From the NCBI GenBank assembly GCA_018400255.1, contig JAGYMO010000308.1:1-15413 (forward strand): a stretch of 15,413 nucleotides of DNA, read 5' to 3'. This document shows, one piece after another, positions 6,677 to 14,395 of the stretch. Source of the stretch: Deltaproteobacteria bacterium (GTDB taxonomy: Bacteria; Desulfobacterota; DSM-4660; Desulfatiglandales; B25-G16). Every line of letters starts with the position of its first letter. The stretch's first letter is position 1. The notes below the pieces were generated by a model. The model was not told where the DNA came from and made no database searches. It worked only from the letters and a program-made list of their open reading frames with translations. The position numbers were made by a program, and so were the translations under genes.

Positions 6677-9030
6677 TGAAAAAATTCTTTATAATAGTTT
6701 TAATCCTTTTTATATCCGCATTTTTTCTTGTTATATCTGCCGGCATGGCCTTATGGTATCTTTGGTCCAGCAACCTTCCATACATAGGCTCTCTTAAAGA
6801 TTACAATCCACCAATTATAACAGAGGTATTTTCCGAAGACGGAGTAGTAATTTCTAGCTTTTTCGATGAAAAACGAATTTTAGTATCATTAGATAATGTT
6901 TCAGAGAATCTTATAAATGCATTTATAGCTGCGGAAGATGCGAGATTTTTTCAGCATGGCGGTATTGATTTCTCGGGTATATTGAGGGCATTAATAAAAA
7001 ATATTATGGCTGGAAAGATTGAACAAGGTGGAAGTACAATTACGCAACAGGTTATCAAATCTTTGCTTCTAAAAAATCCGGAACGTACATATAAGAGAAA
7101 GGCGAGGGAAGCGCTTCTCTCCCTTCAGATCGAAAGAGCTTTCTCTAAAGAAAAGATTCTCTATCTTTACCTTAATCAGATATACCTTGGGCACGGACTC
7201 TATGGTGTGGAGGCCGCCAGTCAAGTGTATTTTGGTAAAGAGGTGAAAGATTTGAGCATAGCTGAGTCAGCCCTCCTCGCTGGTCTTGCTAAGGCACCAA
7301 GTAGAGATGACCCCGTGAACCACCTTGATCGAGCAAAGAAAAGGCAAAGGTATGTCTTGGAAAGGATGAGAGAGGAGAGATTTATTAATAATGAAGAGTT
7401 TGAAACAGCCCTAAGCGAGGAATTGGACCTGGAGCCTTATAAGAAAGAGGATCCACTAAAGGATGTGCCTTACTTTACGGAGTATATTAGACAAAAAGTA
7501 GTTAAACAATATGGACGTAACCTTGTTTATCGAGGCGGGTTAAAAATTTATACAACCATAGACTTGGGGATGCAGTCTACAGCAAAAGCTGCAACTAAAG
7601 AGGGAATTGAACAACTTGACAAAAGGGAGGGATATAGGGGTCCATTAAGAAGGGTTTTACCCCCCAATGAACTGGATTACTATGAACAGGCTATAAAACG
7701 AGTAGAGGAAAATCCATTGAAGATAGGGGTAATAACCGAGGGTATTGTAAATAAAATCGATACTGCTACGAACGAAACCTTTGTTAGTATTGGCGGCCAG
7801 CAAGGGGTTATACCCTTCTCAGAGATGGCATGGGCCAGGAAAGTTGACCCTGAAAAGGCATATTATGAGGATAAACTGAAAGATCCTGCTGATATTTTGG
7901 CACCCGGGGATGTTATATATGTAAAGGTTATTGGTTTAAATGATGATTTACCTGGATGGACTTTATCATTATATCAGGAACCTGAGGTTCAGGCAGCACT
8001 GGTTTGCCTTGATGGAAAAACGGGGCATGTAAAGGCAATGGTTGGTGGCTCAGATTTTTATAAAAGTCAGTTCAACCGGGCAATCCAAGCGAGAAGACAA
8101 CCGGGCTCAGCATTTAAACCAATAATTTATTCAGCCGCGCTGGACAAGGGGATGACACCATCTTCTATAGTGTTTGACTCAGCCTTTATTTCATCTACGG
8201 ATAGTGAAGAGGAGGCATGGAAGCCAAGAAATTATGAGGAAACATTTTATGGGCCTACACTTTTTCGGACTGGTTTAATAAAATCAAGAAATATAGTTAC
8301 CATAAAAATTCTGAAAAAAATTGGTACAAGATATGCGATTGATTACGCTCGTCGTTTTGGAATAGAATCTTCCTTAAGCCCAGATTTGTCTTTAGCCCTC
8401 GGCTCTTCCGGGATGTCGCTTCTTGAAATAACGAGAGCCTACTCTGTCTTTCCCAACGGCGGGATGTTGGTTAAGCCGATATTTATAAAAAAAATAATCG
8501 ATAGAAATGGAGAGACTATTGAAGAAAATATCCCAGTGTATTCTGAATCAATTTCCGAGGATACAGCCTATATAATGGTTGATCTCTTAAGTGCGGTTGT
8601 AAACGAAGGAACAGGCTGGAGGGTGAAGGAGCTTGGAAGGCCGGCTGCAGGGAAGACAGGGACGACTAATGATCTCAAAGATGCATGGTTTATAGGTTTT
8701 ACACCAAGTCTAGTTACTGGTGTTTGGGTAGGATATGATGATAGAAGGCCGATGGGTAAGGGTGAAACAGGGTCAAGGGCGGCAAGCCCTATTTGGCTAT
8801 CCTTTATGAAAGAGACTTTAAAAGGAAGCCCCTCAACCCCTTTTAAGCAGCCAGACGGGGTAGTGATTACAAAGATAGATAGAGGGACTGGCTTACTTGC
8901 AAGCTCATATTCAGAAAAAACATGTTTCCAGGCATTCAAAAAGGGTACAGAGCCTGTTTCTTACTCTCCTAAGCCGAATTATGGGAAACCTGGGCAATTT
9001 TTTGAGATGGATATGGAATACTCGAAGTGA
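6676..9030 (+). CDS. Class A penicillin-binding protein, PBP1A type (bifunctional transglycosylase/transpeptidase)
   Basis: Polymerises and cross-links peptidoglycan at the outer face of the cytoplasmic membrane. The 784 residues cover, in order: a short cytoplasmic start and one membrane anchor (about 4-28); GT51 glycosyltransferase (about 50-225) with the catalytic Glu87 in AAEDARFF, GGSTITQQ (118-125), and the YLNQIYLGHGLYGVEAAS helix (164-182); a linker/OB-like domain (about 320-430); and the transpeptidase with SAFK nucleophile box (about 477-480), SRN (about 536-538) and KTGTT (about 659-663). All catalytic motifs of both domains are intact. Its ATG overlaps the comM stop (TGATG), so it is translationally coupled to comM. 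No ribosome site is obvious inside the comM end. Downstream, 108 bases separate it from the convergent squalene synthase, with no GC-rich terminator. The symbol (mrcA or ponA) depends on naming tradition, so it is left blank. Confidence 0.96.
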   Translation: MKKFFIIVLILFISAFFLVISAGMALWYLWSSNLPYIGSLKDYNPPIITEVFSEDGVVISSFFDEKRILVSLDNVSENLINAFIAAEDARFFQHGGIDFSGILRALIKNIMAGKIEQGGSTITQQVIKSLLLKNPERTYKRKAREALLSLQIERAFSKEKILYLYLNQIYLGHGLYGVEAASQVYFGKEVKDLSIAESALLAGLAKAPSRDDPVNHLDRAKKRQRYVLERMREERFINNEEFETALSEELDLEPYKKEDPLKDVPYFTEYIRQKVVKQYGRNLVYRGGLKIYTTIDLGMQSTAKAATKEGIEQLDKREGYRGPLRRVLPPNELDYYEQAIKRVEENPLKIGVITEGIVNKIDTATNETFVSIGGQQGVIPFSEMAWARKVDPEKAYYEDKLKDPADILAPGDVIYVKVIGLNDDLPGWTLSLYQEPEVQAALVCLDGKTGHVKAMVGGSDFYKSQFNRAIQARRQPGSAFKPIIYSAALDKGMTPSSIVFDSAFISSTDSEEEAWKPRNYEETFYGPTLFRTGLIKSRNIVTIKILKKIGTRYAIDYARRFGIESSLSPDLSLALGSSGMSLLEITRAYSVFPNGGMLVKPIFIKKIIDRNGETIEENIPVYSESISEDTAYIMVDLLSAVVNEGTGWRVKELGRPAAGKTGTTNDLKDAWFIGFTPSLVTGVWVGYDDRRPMGKGETGSRAASPIWLSFMKETLKGSPSTPFKQPDGVVITKIDRGTGLLASSYSEKTCFQAFKKGTEPVSYSPKPNYGKPGQFFEMDMEYSK

Positions 9031-9138
9031 AAAACCGAGAGTTATTGTGTAATCCAATGTTGAAATCAAGTGTTTACATTTTTAATAATATGCTTGAAAA
9101 GATAGCTCTAATAGTTTTAGATAATTATAAAATATTTA

Positions 9139-10158
9139 TTATGAAGATACATAACTCTGCCTGAACTGAATATAGTCTTCTTCAAGGGAGCTATTTGATT
9201 GAGAGTAAATATTTGATTTATGAATTATGGCTGCAACCTCATCTCTTGATATCTTATTTCCTTTTAAGGCAGCGATCTTATTTAATGTATTGTATCCCAA
9301 GACAAAGGGTATTATACAAAACATCCTGACAGATTTTTCCTTCAATGGAAGTAATTTTATATAACTCAAGGAAGAATCGAGATATTTAATTATTACGGGA
9401 AGCATATTTTTTATTATGCCCTGCCTTTGTTCGACAGATAGGGAATGTATCGTTTTAAGCCTTATATTATGCTTCTCCGTTATGCTACGGGGGATATAAC
9501 ACCAACCTCTTGCTACATCTTTTTGGTAATCTTTGATTATGTTTATTAGTTGCAATGCGATTCCAAAGCGAACCTGAAATTTTTCAAGCTCAAGTTTCCT
9601 TTCCTTGATACTTCCAATCCGGCCGAATATCCTTGTAAGCATTATTCCTACTATACCGGCTACGTAATAACAATAACGCTCTAATTCTTTCATGCTATTT
9701 AGTTGAAATATTTGATTATTACTTTCCACTTTGAGCCTTTGGAATTTTGCCATACCATGTGATGTCTCCACGATTAACGGGTCAACAATTTCTCGATAGA
9801 TTTCAGGTAGCTCAAAATAAGATTGTAATACTATGTGCCCGTTTTCTATAAGGTTTTTTGCATCGGAGTCTTCTTTCCAACGAAACTTGAGTGATTCGTA
9901 AAGGCCTAACCTCTCTGCCAGCCCCTTGTCCCCCTTAAAGATTTCAGAGAAATCTTCAAGATCTTTTATCTTTTCGATTTCACTTTGATATACAGTATCC
10001 TCAAAGGTATCCGCTATACGGAAAAGTAAATATCCAACGAGAACAATCCTGAAGACATCGCCCTCAAGCTGTGTTATATTAAGGGCGAATGTCCGGGAAA
10101 CCTTTTGCAATATATTACAGCAATAGTCCCAATTACTGGAAGTAAGGTTTTTATTCAT
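9139..10158 (-). CDS. Squalene/phytoene synthase family protein (probably squalene synthase)
   Basis: Joins two C15 or C20 isoprenyl diphosphates head to head, giving squalene (hopanoid/sterol route) or phytoene (carotenoids). The 339 residues carry both magnesium-diphosphate motifs: DTFED (50-54) and DYQKD (210-214, within NIIKDYQKDVARGWCYIP). They also have SRTFALNI (21-28) and the YCYYVAGIVG helix (162-171). SRTFALNI and RGWCYIP resemble true squalene synthases more than bacterial HpnC/HpnD, and FARPLE-like HpnC features are absent; this is judgement from memory. There is no clear C-terminal membrane anchor. The gene starts 41 nt after the adenylate cyclase stop on the same strand and has no good ribosome site (TTATGGTAAA before the ATG). 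No hopanoid cyclase or carotenoid gene is in view, so the product cannot be fixed. Confidence 0.88.
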   Translation of the reverse strand: MNKNLTSSNWDYCCNILQKVSRTFALNITQLEGDVFRIVLVGYLLFRIADTFEDTVYQSEIEKIKDLEDFSEIFKGDKGLAERLGLYESLKFRWKEDSDAKNLIENGHIVLQSYFELPEIYREIVDPLIVETSHGMAKFQRLKVESNNQIFQLNSMKELERYCYYVAGIVGIMLTRIFGRIGSIKERKLELEKFQVRFGIALQLINIIKDYQKDVARGWCYIPRSITEKHNIRLKTIHSLSVEQRQGIIKNMLPVIIKYLDSSLSYIKLLPLKEKSVRMFCIIPFVLGYNTLNKIAALKGNKISRDEVAAIIHKSNIYSQSNSSLEEDYIQFRQSYVSS

Positions 10159-10199
10159 TTTACCATAAGATTAAAATAAGATTTGTCAGATAATGTATA

Positions 10200-12038
10200 C
10201 TATTTATACAGTACGCTGTATGTTGAAATTGGCAAATTAATTCCCTTCAGCCTCAAGGGCCCCATCTCTTTAAATTCAGCGATATTTTTTGCACTTTTAT
10301 AGGTTCTTTCTGTAATCAAAATTTCACCTGGCTTTGCCATGGACTCCAATCTTGAGGCAATATTAACCTGCCTCCCGATTACCGTGTAATCTTTATGAAA
10401 TTTAGATCCAATATTACCTACCGTCATATACCCGGTATTTATTCCTATGCCTATACTTAGTTCGTGCCCATAAGATAGCCATTTATCCTTTAAGTGCTTA
10501 ATTGTGTTCTGCATGTCAATAGCTAACAGCACTGTCTTTTGCGCATGGTCTGGAATAGTTACAGGATCACCAAAAAATACCATTAAACCATCCCCTATAA
10601 TCTTAGCAAGGGTTCCGTCGTGCTTGTAAATTAGCTTTGTCATCTCTGACAGGTAATTATTCAGAAGAAGTATTATTTCATCCGGCTCAACAGAGTCAGT
10701 CAAATTTGAAAATCCCCGTATATCTACAAAAAGGATGCTCATTAATTTTCTTCGGGAGATATCCGAAAAACCTTTACCATTCAAAAGAATCATATCAGTT
10801 ATTTTTGGAGATAGGTATCTTCTTAATTCACTGTATTTTTTTAACTCCTTAACCTGTTCATTGACCGTTTTTTTCAACCCCCTATTAAGACGAAGCAAGT
10901 CTTCTTTGGCCTTTCCTAAGTCCTTAGTTCTTTCCTCTACCATCTTTTCAAGGTTTTCAGCGTACTTGTGTACCTTTTCTTTAGCAATTAGTAAATCTTG
11001 ATTGGTATTTTGTAATTTTTCATAGGCTGCATCTTTAGATATCACCGCATTTTTTAATCTGTCGATGGTCTCTATCATTTCACGTGCTTGTTCAGATCTA
11101 CCGGCATTGTTAAGAAACAGTTTAAACGGTTTTTTCCAGGTATTGAGCTTGTCGTATGCAATATTTAAAATGAAGTAGGGTGCATTATAGATTTCCCCTT
11201 GGGTCAAGATATCTTTATTGTCTATTTTTAATGATTCGGTAATGAGCATTCCAGTGGGCTTGTTGTGTTTTTCTCTCTCAATATCAATGTCTATATCAGA
11301 GAACTGCCCTAAAAATACCTTTCTACCGTTAATAAAGGAGGGCTCAAGAAAAACCTCTTTTCCAAAGACCTTTCTCCTTTTTTCAATGGGAGAAAAGATT
11401 GTAAGCTTATGTTTTTCTATTTTTGGTTCAAGTTTAAGAGAAAGAAATTCCTCTTCTTCATTAAAAAGTATCTCCGGATTATATTGGTTTAAGGGCTGTT
11501 TGATGTTTGCAGGGGGTAAACCCCACAAGGTGGGTATAGATGATATTATTCCCCTTAGATATGGATCTCCGATATAATCTTTGTTTGGGTCTTGGTCTTC
11601 ATGGAAGGTGATCCTGAGAATAGCATGTATTTTTTTACATTTTTTATCGTAGGCAGGTTGTTTGATTATTTCTATATCCTTAGTATCATTCATATTTTTG
11701 TTGAAAAAAGGTATTCGTTTAATCCCATCATCAGGGCAGGAAAAAAGTTGAGTAAACATACGAAATCTTCCCCATGAGTTTAATTTCGCAGAGGAGGCAC
11801 CGCAGTTGAAAAAGAAATGTGGGTCACCGGTAATTTCCTTTGCCCTTCGGAAAACCTTTTGAAACGTGTTATGTGTGGTCCATTCATCCTCGTCTGTTAA
11901 ATATTCCTGTGCGGATTTATACCTATCTTCAGGAAATGGAAGCATATCAAAGATTTTATCCTCAGAACCCAGTAGATTTTCGATATACGCACTTATTATC
12001 TTTGTATTTCGATTATTTATGCAATTAACTCTACTCAT
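10200..12038 (-). CDS. Class III adenylate cyclase with uncharacterised N-terminal region and coiled coil
   Basis: Predicted to make cAMP from ATP. The C-terminal catalytic domain (about 428-612) has every residue expected for activity: metal aspartates D439 (LFVDIRGFS) and D483 (IGDG), the adenine-selecting lysine K479 with T552 in place of the mammalian Asp (the Lys/Thr pair is usual in bacterial adenylate cyclases), and transition-state residues N559 and R563 (VNIASR). It is preceded by a conserved YLSPKI helix (408-413) and a signalling coiled coil (about 320-405, containing NLEKMVEERTKDL). Residues 1-310 match no domain I recognise. They contain no membrane span or signal peptide, so the protein is probably cytosolic and the N-terminus a sensor. 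Distinct segments include YLTDEDEW (46-53), FNCGASSAKLNSWGRF (77-92) and DYIGDPYLRGIISSIPTLWG (154-173). It lies 41 nt before the squalene synthase and diverges from tRNA-Pro. No strong ribosome site precedes the ATG at 12038. Guanylate cyclase is less likely given K479. Confidence 0.9.
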   Translation of the reverse strand: MSRVNCINNRNTKIISAYIENLLGSEDKIFDMLPFPEDRYKSAQEYLTDEDEWTTHNTFQKVFRRAKEITGDPHFFFNCGASSAKLNSWGRFRMFTQLFSCPDDGIKRIPFFNKNMNDTKDIEIIKQPAYDKKCKKIHAILRITFHEDQDPNKDYIGDPYLRGIISSIPTLWGLPPANIKQPLNQYNPEILFNEEEEFLSLKLEPKIEKHKLTIFSPIEKRRKVFGKEVFLEPSFINGRKVFLGQFSDIDIDIEREKHNKPTGMLITESLKIDNKDILTQGEIYNAPYFILNIAYDKLNTWKKPFKLFLNNAGRSEQAREMIETIDRLKNAVISKDAAYEKLQNTNQDLLIAKEKVHKYAENLEKMVEERTKDLGKAKEDLLRLNRGLKKTVNEQVKELKKYSELRRYLSPKITDMILLNGKGFSDISRRKLMSILFVDIRGFSNLTDSVEPDEIILLLNNYLSEMTKLIYKHDGTLAKIIGDGLMVFFGDPVTIPDHAQKTVLLAIDMQNTIKHLKDKWLSYGHELSIGIGINTGYMTVGNIGSKFHKDYTVIGRQVNIASRLESMAKPGEILITERTYKSAKNIAEFKEMGPLRLKGINLPISTYSVLYK

Positions 12039-12069
12039 AATTTTTAATGCTTCAAAAACTAAAACTATC

Positions 12070-12098
12070 TTGACACATTGATAGGTGAATGGTAAAAG
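12070..12098 (+). promoter_or_regulatory. Candidate promoter of tRNA-Pro
   Basis: A perfect -35 TTGACA (12070-12075) is followed 17 bp later by TAAAAG (12093-12098), a moderate -10. Transcription would start near 12105, about 24 bases before the mature tRNA. A 6-bp inverted repeat AGTCTA/TAGACT (12097-12102 with 12113-12118) lies over the expected start site and could be an operator or part of the trimmed leader. The TATAAT at 12121-12126 is too close to the tRNA to serve. Confidence 0.4.
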
Positions 12099-12128
12099 TC
12101 TACATCAGTATATAGACTCATATAATAT

Positions 12129-12205
12129 CGGGACGTGGCGCAGTCTGGGAGCGCACCTGAATGGGGTTCAGGGGGTCGCGAGTTCGAATCTCGCCGTCCC
12201 GACCA
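12129..12205 (+). tRNA. tRNA-Pro (anticodon GGG)
   Basis: A complete 77-base cloverleaf. Acceptor stem CGGGACG (12129-12135) pairs perfectly with CGTCCCG (12195-12201), with discriminator A and an encoded CCA (12203-12205). D stem GCGC/GCGC encloses AGTCTGGGA. Anticodon stem CCTGA/TCAGG encloses the seven-base loop ATGGGGT, with anticodon GGG at 12163-12165. T stem GCGAG/CTCGC encloses TTCGAAT. GGG reads the proline codons CCC and CCU. It stands alone, with the cyclase gene divergent upstream. Confidence 0.97.
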
Positions 12206-12543
12206 GTTTCGCAGTCAAAAGATTATAGTTAGCATTAAATGACCTTTGATCAAATAAGCGCTTATTGACGTAGGTAGGATACAAAAGCATGGCTTTAGAC
12301 GTCAATCTTTTTTCATAGTACAGAGTAAGCATTACCATTTTTATGAATTATAATTCCTATTAGAAACCTTCATATATAACCGCTACACAAATTCACATGC
12401 AACAGTCACGATGCTCATTGACTTCTCCAGCCTGCGGCCCTGTTTGAAAATCAAAGGCGATTAATTGATATAAGGTTTTTAAATAATACGTTTTTCCATG
12501 GCCTTTTTCGTAGTCTAAACACTATAAAACAAGGGGAATGCAC
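12206..12543. other. Intergenic region between tRNA-Pro and the aminotransferase
   Basis: About 340 bases with no convincing gene. The first third holds two adjacent palindromes, TTTGATCAAA (12245-12254) and AATAAGCGCTTATT (12253-12266), then the hairpin and T-run of the likely tRNA terminator. The rest shows a short GC-rich patch (12427-12442) and a possible weak promoter for the aminotransferase: TTGAAA at 12444-12449 with TATAAG at 12469-12474, although its 19-bp spacer is longer than ideal. No attachment-site duplicate of the tRNA 3' end is present. Confidence 0.5.
12264..12313 (+). terminator. Probable intrinsic terminator after tRNA-Pro
   Basis: ATTGACGT (12264-12271) pairs perfectly with ACGTCAAT (12299-12306) and is followed by C and six T (12308-12313). 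The long loop contains a second small stem, AAAGC-ATG-GCTTT, so the folded structure is compact. It starts 59 bases after the tRNA and reads in the right direction. The stem is modest in G+C, hence the moderate confidence. Confidence 0.5.
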
Positions 12544-13725
12544 ATGTCTATTTCAAAAAAGATAGAAGGCTCGATTACTAAGTCATCATTGGTGAGGAAG
12601 ATGTTTGAAGAGGGCAATGCAAGAAGGGCGAAATATGGCGCTGAAAATGTCTTTGATTTCAGTTTAGGTAATCCACGTATTGAACCACCGACAAGATTTA
12701 AGGAAGTATTGATGGAGTTGGCCGCTGACAGGTCTCCTGGTTTGCATATGTATATGTCAAATGCAGGGTTACTTGAAACCAGAAAGGCTGTAGCAGATTA
12801 TATTGGAGGACAAAACGGAATGCCATTTGGTCCGGATCACATCATTATGACTGTTGGCGCATCTGGGGCACTAAATGTAATTTTCAAGACCATCCTTGAT
12901 CCAGGTGACGAAGTCATTATACCTTCACCCTATTTTATGGAATACAACTTTTATGTTGATAATTTTAGTGGTTTACCAAGGGTTGTTAATACCAATAAAG
13001 ATTTTTCCCTTGATTTATCTGCCATAGAAAATGCTATGAATTCAAACACAAAGGCAGTTCTTATTAATAACCCTAACAACCCTACGGGTGCTGTTTACCC
13101 AGAGCAGGACCTTATTGATCTCGGAAAGCTATTAATTCAGCATAGGCAAAGGCAGGGTAAGTCAGTTTACCTGATATCTGATGAACCCTACAACAAGATA
13201 GTGTATGACGGGATTAAAACCCCATCTATTTTTAAAGTTTATAATGAGAGCATTTTGGCGACCTCATTTTCGAAAGACTTGTCTCTTCCTGGGGAAAGGA
13301 TAGGCTATATTGCAGTTAATCCTACCATTGAAGACAAAAAAAAGATGATAGATGGTCTAATTTTGTGCAATAGAATTCTTGGCTTTGTGAATGCGCCTGC
13401 ATTGATGCAAAGGCTGATACCATCTCTTTTGAATATCAGCGTTGACATAGGCGCTTATCAGCGTAAAAGAGATACCCTTAGCAAGGGCCTAAAGGACGCA
13501 GGCTATAATTTCACCCCTCCTGCAGGCACCTTTTATCTTTTTCCAGAGACACCCATACCGGATGATGTTGAATTTATTAAAGACCTTCAAGAGGAAAATA
13601 TCCTTGCAGTTCCAGGCTCTGGCTTTTGCGCGCCCGGCTATTTCAGGATTGCCTATTGTGTTGAAGATGATACCATAGAGAGGTCTCTGCCTGGTTTTGC
13701 CAGGGTAATGAAAAAATATAAATAG
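12544..13725 (+). CDS. Pyridoxal-phosphate-dependent aminotransferase, class I/II (aspartate aminotransferase-like)
   Basis: Transfers amino groups between an amino acid and a 2-oxo acid using PLP, in the cytosol. The start at 12544 is preferred over the ATG two codons upstream, because AGGGG (12532-12536) is then seven bases away instead of one. The 393 residues contain the fold-type I hallmarks: SLGNPRIEPP near 40-49, NNPNNPTG (175-182), the PLP-pyridine Asp213 in SDEPY, the Schiff-base Lys244 in SFSKDLSLPGER, and the carboxylate-binding arginine in GYFRIAYC near the C-terminus. Substrate cannot be set from sequence; aspartate is the default guess for this subgroup. The next gene's ribosome site overlaps its stop codon, so it forms a two-gene operon with the NIL-ferredoxin. 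Confidence 0.92.
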   Translation: MSISKKIEGSITKSSLVRKMFEEGNARRAKYGAENVFDFSLGNPRIEPPTRFKEVLMELAADRSPGLHMYMSNAGLLETRKAVADYIGGQNGMPFGPDHIIMTVGASGALNVIFKTILDPGDEVIIPSPYFMEYNFYVDNFSGLPRVVNTNKDFSLDLSAIENAMNSNTKAVLINNPNNPTGAVYPEQDLIDLGKLLIQHRQRQGKSVYLISDEPYNKIVYDGIKTPSIFKVYNESILATSFSKDLSLPGERIGYIAVNPTIEDKKKMIDGLILCNRILGFVNAPALMQRLIPSLLNISVDIGAYQRKRDTLSKGLKDAGYNFTPPAGTFYLFPETPIPDDVEFIKDLQEENILAVPGSGFCAPGYFRIAYCVEDDTIERSLPGFARVMKKYK

Positions 13726-13735
13726 GAATAGTGCG

Positions 13736-14161
13736 ATGTATTCAAAGATACTTCTTTTAAGGTTTCCTCCAAATATTGTAGATAAGGCTATAGCAGTCAA
13801 TTTGGTTAAAAGATTTGACCTTTCGTTCAATATATTAAAGGCTACAATATACCCCAGAAAAGAGGGAATGATGGTCTTAGAATTAACCGGAACAAAAAAG
13901 AACTATAATCTTGGGATTAAGTATCTAAAAAACATTGGTGTCAAGGTGGAAAGCGTAAGCCATGACATAAGGAAAAATGATGATAAATGTTTTCACTGCG
14001 GAGCCTGTACGGCTGTATGTCTTACCGGGGCTTTATATATTGAGAGACCTCAAATGACTGTAGCGTTTAATGAGAATAAATGTAGCGCCTGCGAACTATG
14101 TGTGCTAGCCTGCCCGGCAAATGCCATGGAGGTAAATTTCGAAAGAGGCATATTAGAATAA
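13736..14161 (+). CDS. NIL-domain protein with two [4Fe-4S] ferredoxin motifs
   Basis: A 141-residue fusion. Residues 1-78 resemble the NIL domain (a ferredoxin-like fold named for its NIL motif and found in methionine-transport ATPases); here the segment FNILKATIYP (31-40) carries that motif. Residues 85-126 hold two complete CxxCxxCxxxC clusters: Cys85, 88, 91, 95 and Cys116, 119, 122, 126. The first lacks the usual proline after its last cysteine (Leu instead). AGGA at 13724-13727, overlapping the upstream stop, gives eight-base spacing to the ATG. In methanogens an NIL-ferredoxin works with a COG1900 protein in making homocysteine from aspartate semialdehyde and sulfide. That partner is not in this window, so the role here (electron or sulfur transfer) is inference. 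No signal peptide or membrane span. Confidence 0.88.
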   Translation: MYSKILLLRFPPNIVDKAIAVNLVKRFDLSFNILKATIYPRKEGMMVLELTGTKKNYNLGIKYLKNIGVKVESVSHDIRKNDDKCFHCGACTAVCLTGALYIERPQMTVAFNENKCSACELCVLACPANAMEVNFERGILE

Positions 14162-14233
14162 TTTTATACCCTGCCACATTAATAAAAAATTATTCCTTTT
14201 CATCCTGCAAATCTTTTTATTCATACGCTTTTA

Positions 14234-14256
14234 TCAAAAAATAGATTATTTTTTGA
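14234..14256. repeat. Perfect 10-bp AT-rich inverted repeat
   Basis: TCAAAAAATA and TATTTTTTGA flank a three-base loop GAT, 73 bases after the NIL-ferredoxin stop. The transcript could fold into a hairpin ending in a U-rich strand, so weak termination is possible, but the stem has only two G-C-containing pairs at most and no separate T-run. Position between two genes fits a terminator or an operator equally. Confidence 0.35.
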
Positions 14257-14318
14257 ATACATTTCTTAATTATCCAGCATTAATCCGCTATCTTTTCAGA
14301 GGATTTATTCAAGGATTT

Positions 14319-14381
14319 ATGAGTGTGAATTGCTTGAAAGGCTTGTGTGGGCTAACACTCTGTCTTTATAAACATCTGTAA
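14319..14381 (+). CDS. Possible 20-residue leader peptide upstream of mnmA
   Basis: An ATG at 14319 opens a 20-codon frame ending at TAA 14379-14381, 14 bases before the mnmA start. The predicted peptide has six leucines and three cysteines (residues 5, 10, 15, each five apart). AAGGA (14311-14315) precedes it with a rather short three-base gap. GAGTGT (14321-14326) and ACACTC (14355-14360) can pair, so the frame overlaps a possible hairpin. It may be a regulatory leader, a coupling frame for mnmA, or chance; no family is known to me. Confidence 0.2.
   Translation: MSVNCLKGLCGLTLCLYKHL
14343..14372 (+). promoter_or_regulatory. Candidate promoter of mnmA
   Basis: TTGTGT (14343-14348) and TATAAA (14367-14372) are 18 bp apart, four and five matches to consensus. 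A start near 14379 would give mnmA a leader of under 20 bases. It overlaps the possible leader frame, so at most one of the two is likely to matter. Confidence 0.3.
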
Positions 14382-14395
14382 TTAAAAAATAAGAG

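Noticed and set aside
9038..9158. Inverted repeat AGAGTTAT/ATAACTCT around the PBP1A-squalene synthase junction
   Set aside because: The eight-base arms are over 100 bases apart and one lies within a coding region, so a hairpin or operator is unlikely.
12121..12126. TATAAT as -10 box of tRNA-Pro
   Set aside because: It ends two bases before the mature tRNA, so transcription would start inside the acceptor stem; the TTGACA at 12070 fits a start further upstream.
1349..12305. Shared 10-base word TAGACGTCAA (inverted) between the glgC-larC spacer and the tRNA terminator
   Set aside because: Ten-base matches are expected many times by chance in 15 kb on two strands, and the similarity does not extend beyond the word.
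12411..12464. 17-codon frame upstream of the aminotransferase
   Set aside because: No ribosome-binding site, no conserved feature, and it ends well before the gene; chance is the simplest explanation.
12129..12543. Integration site (att) of a mobile element at tRNA-Pro
   Set aside because: No integrase and no second copy of the tRNA 3' end occur in the window; flanking genes look like core genes.
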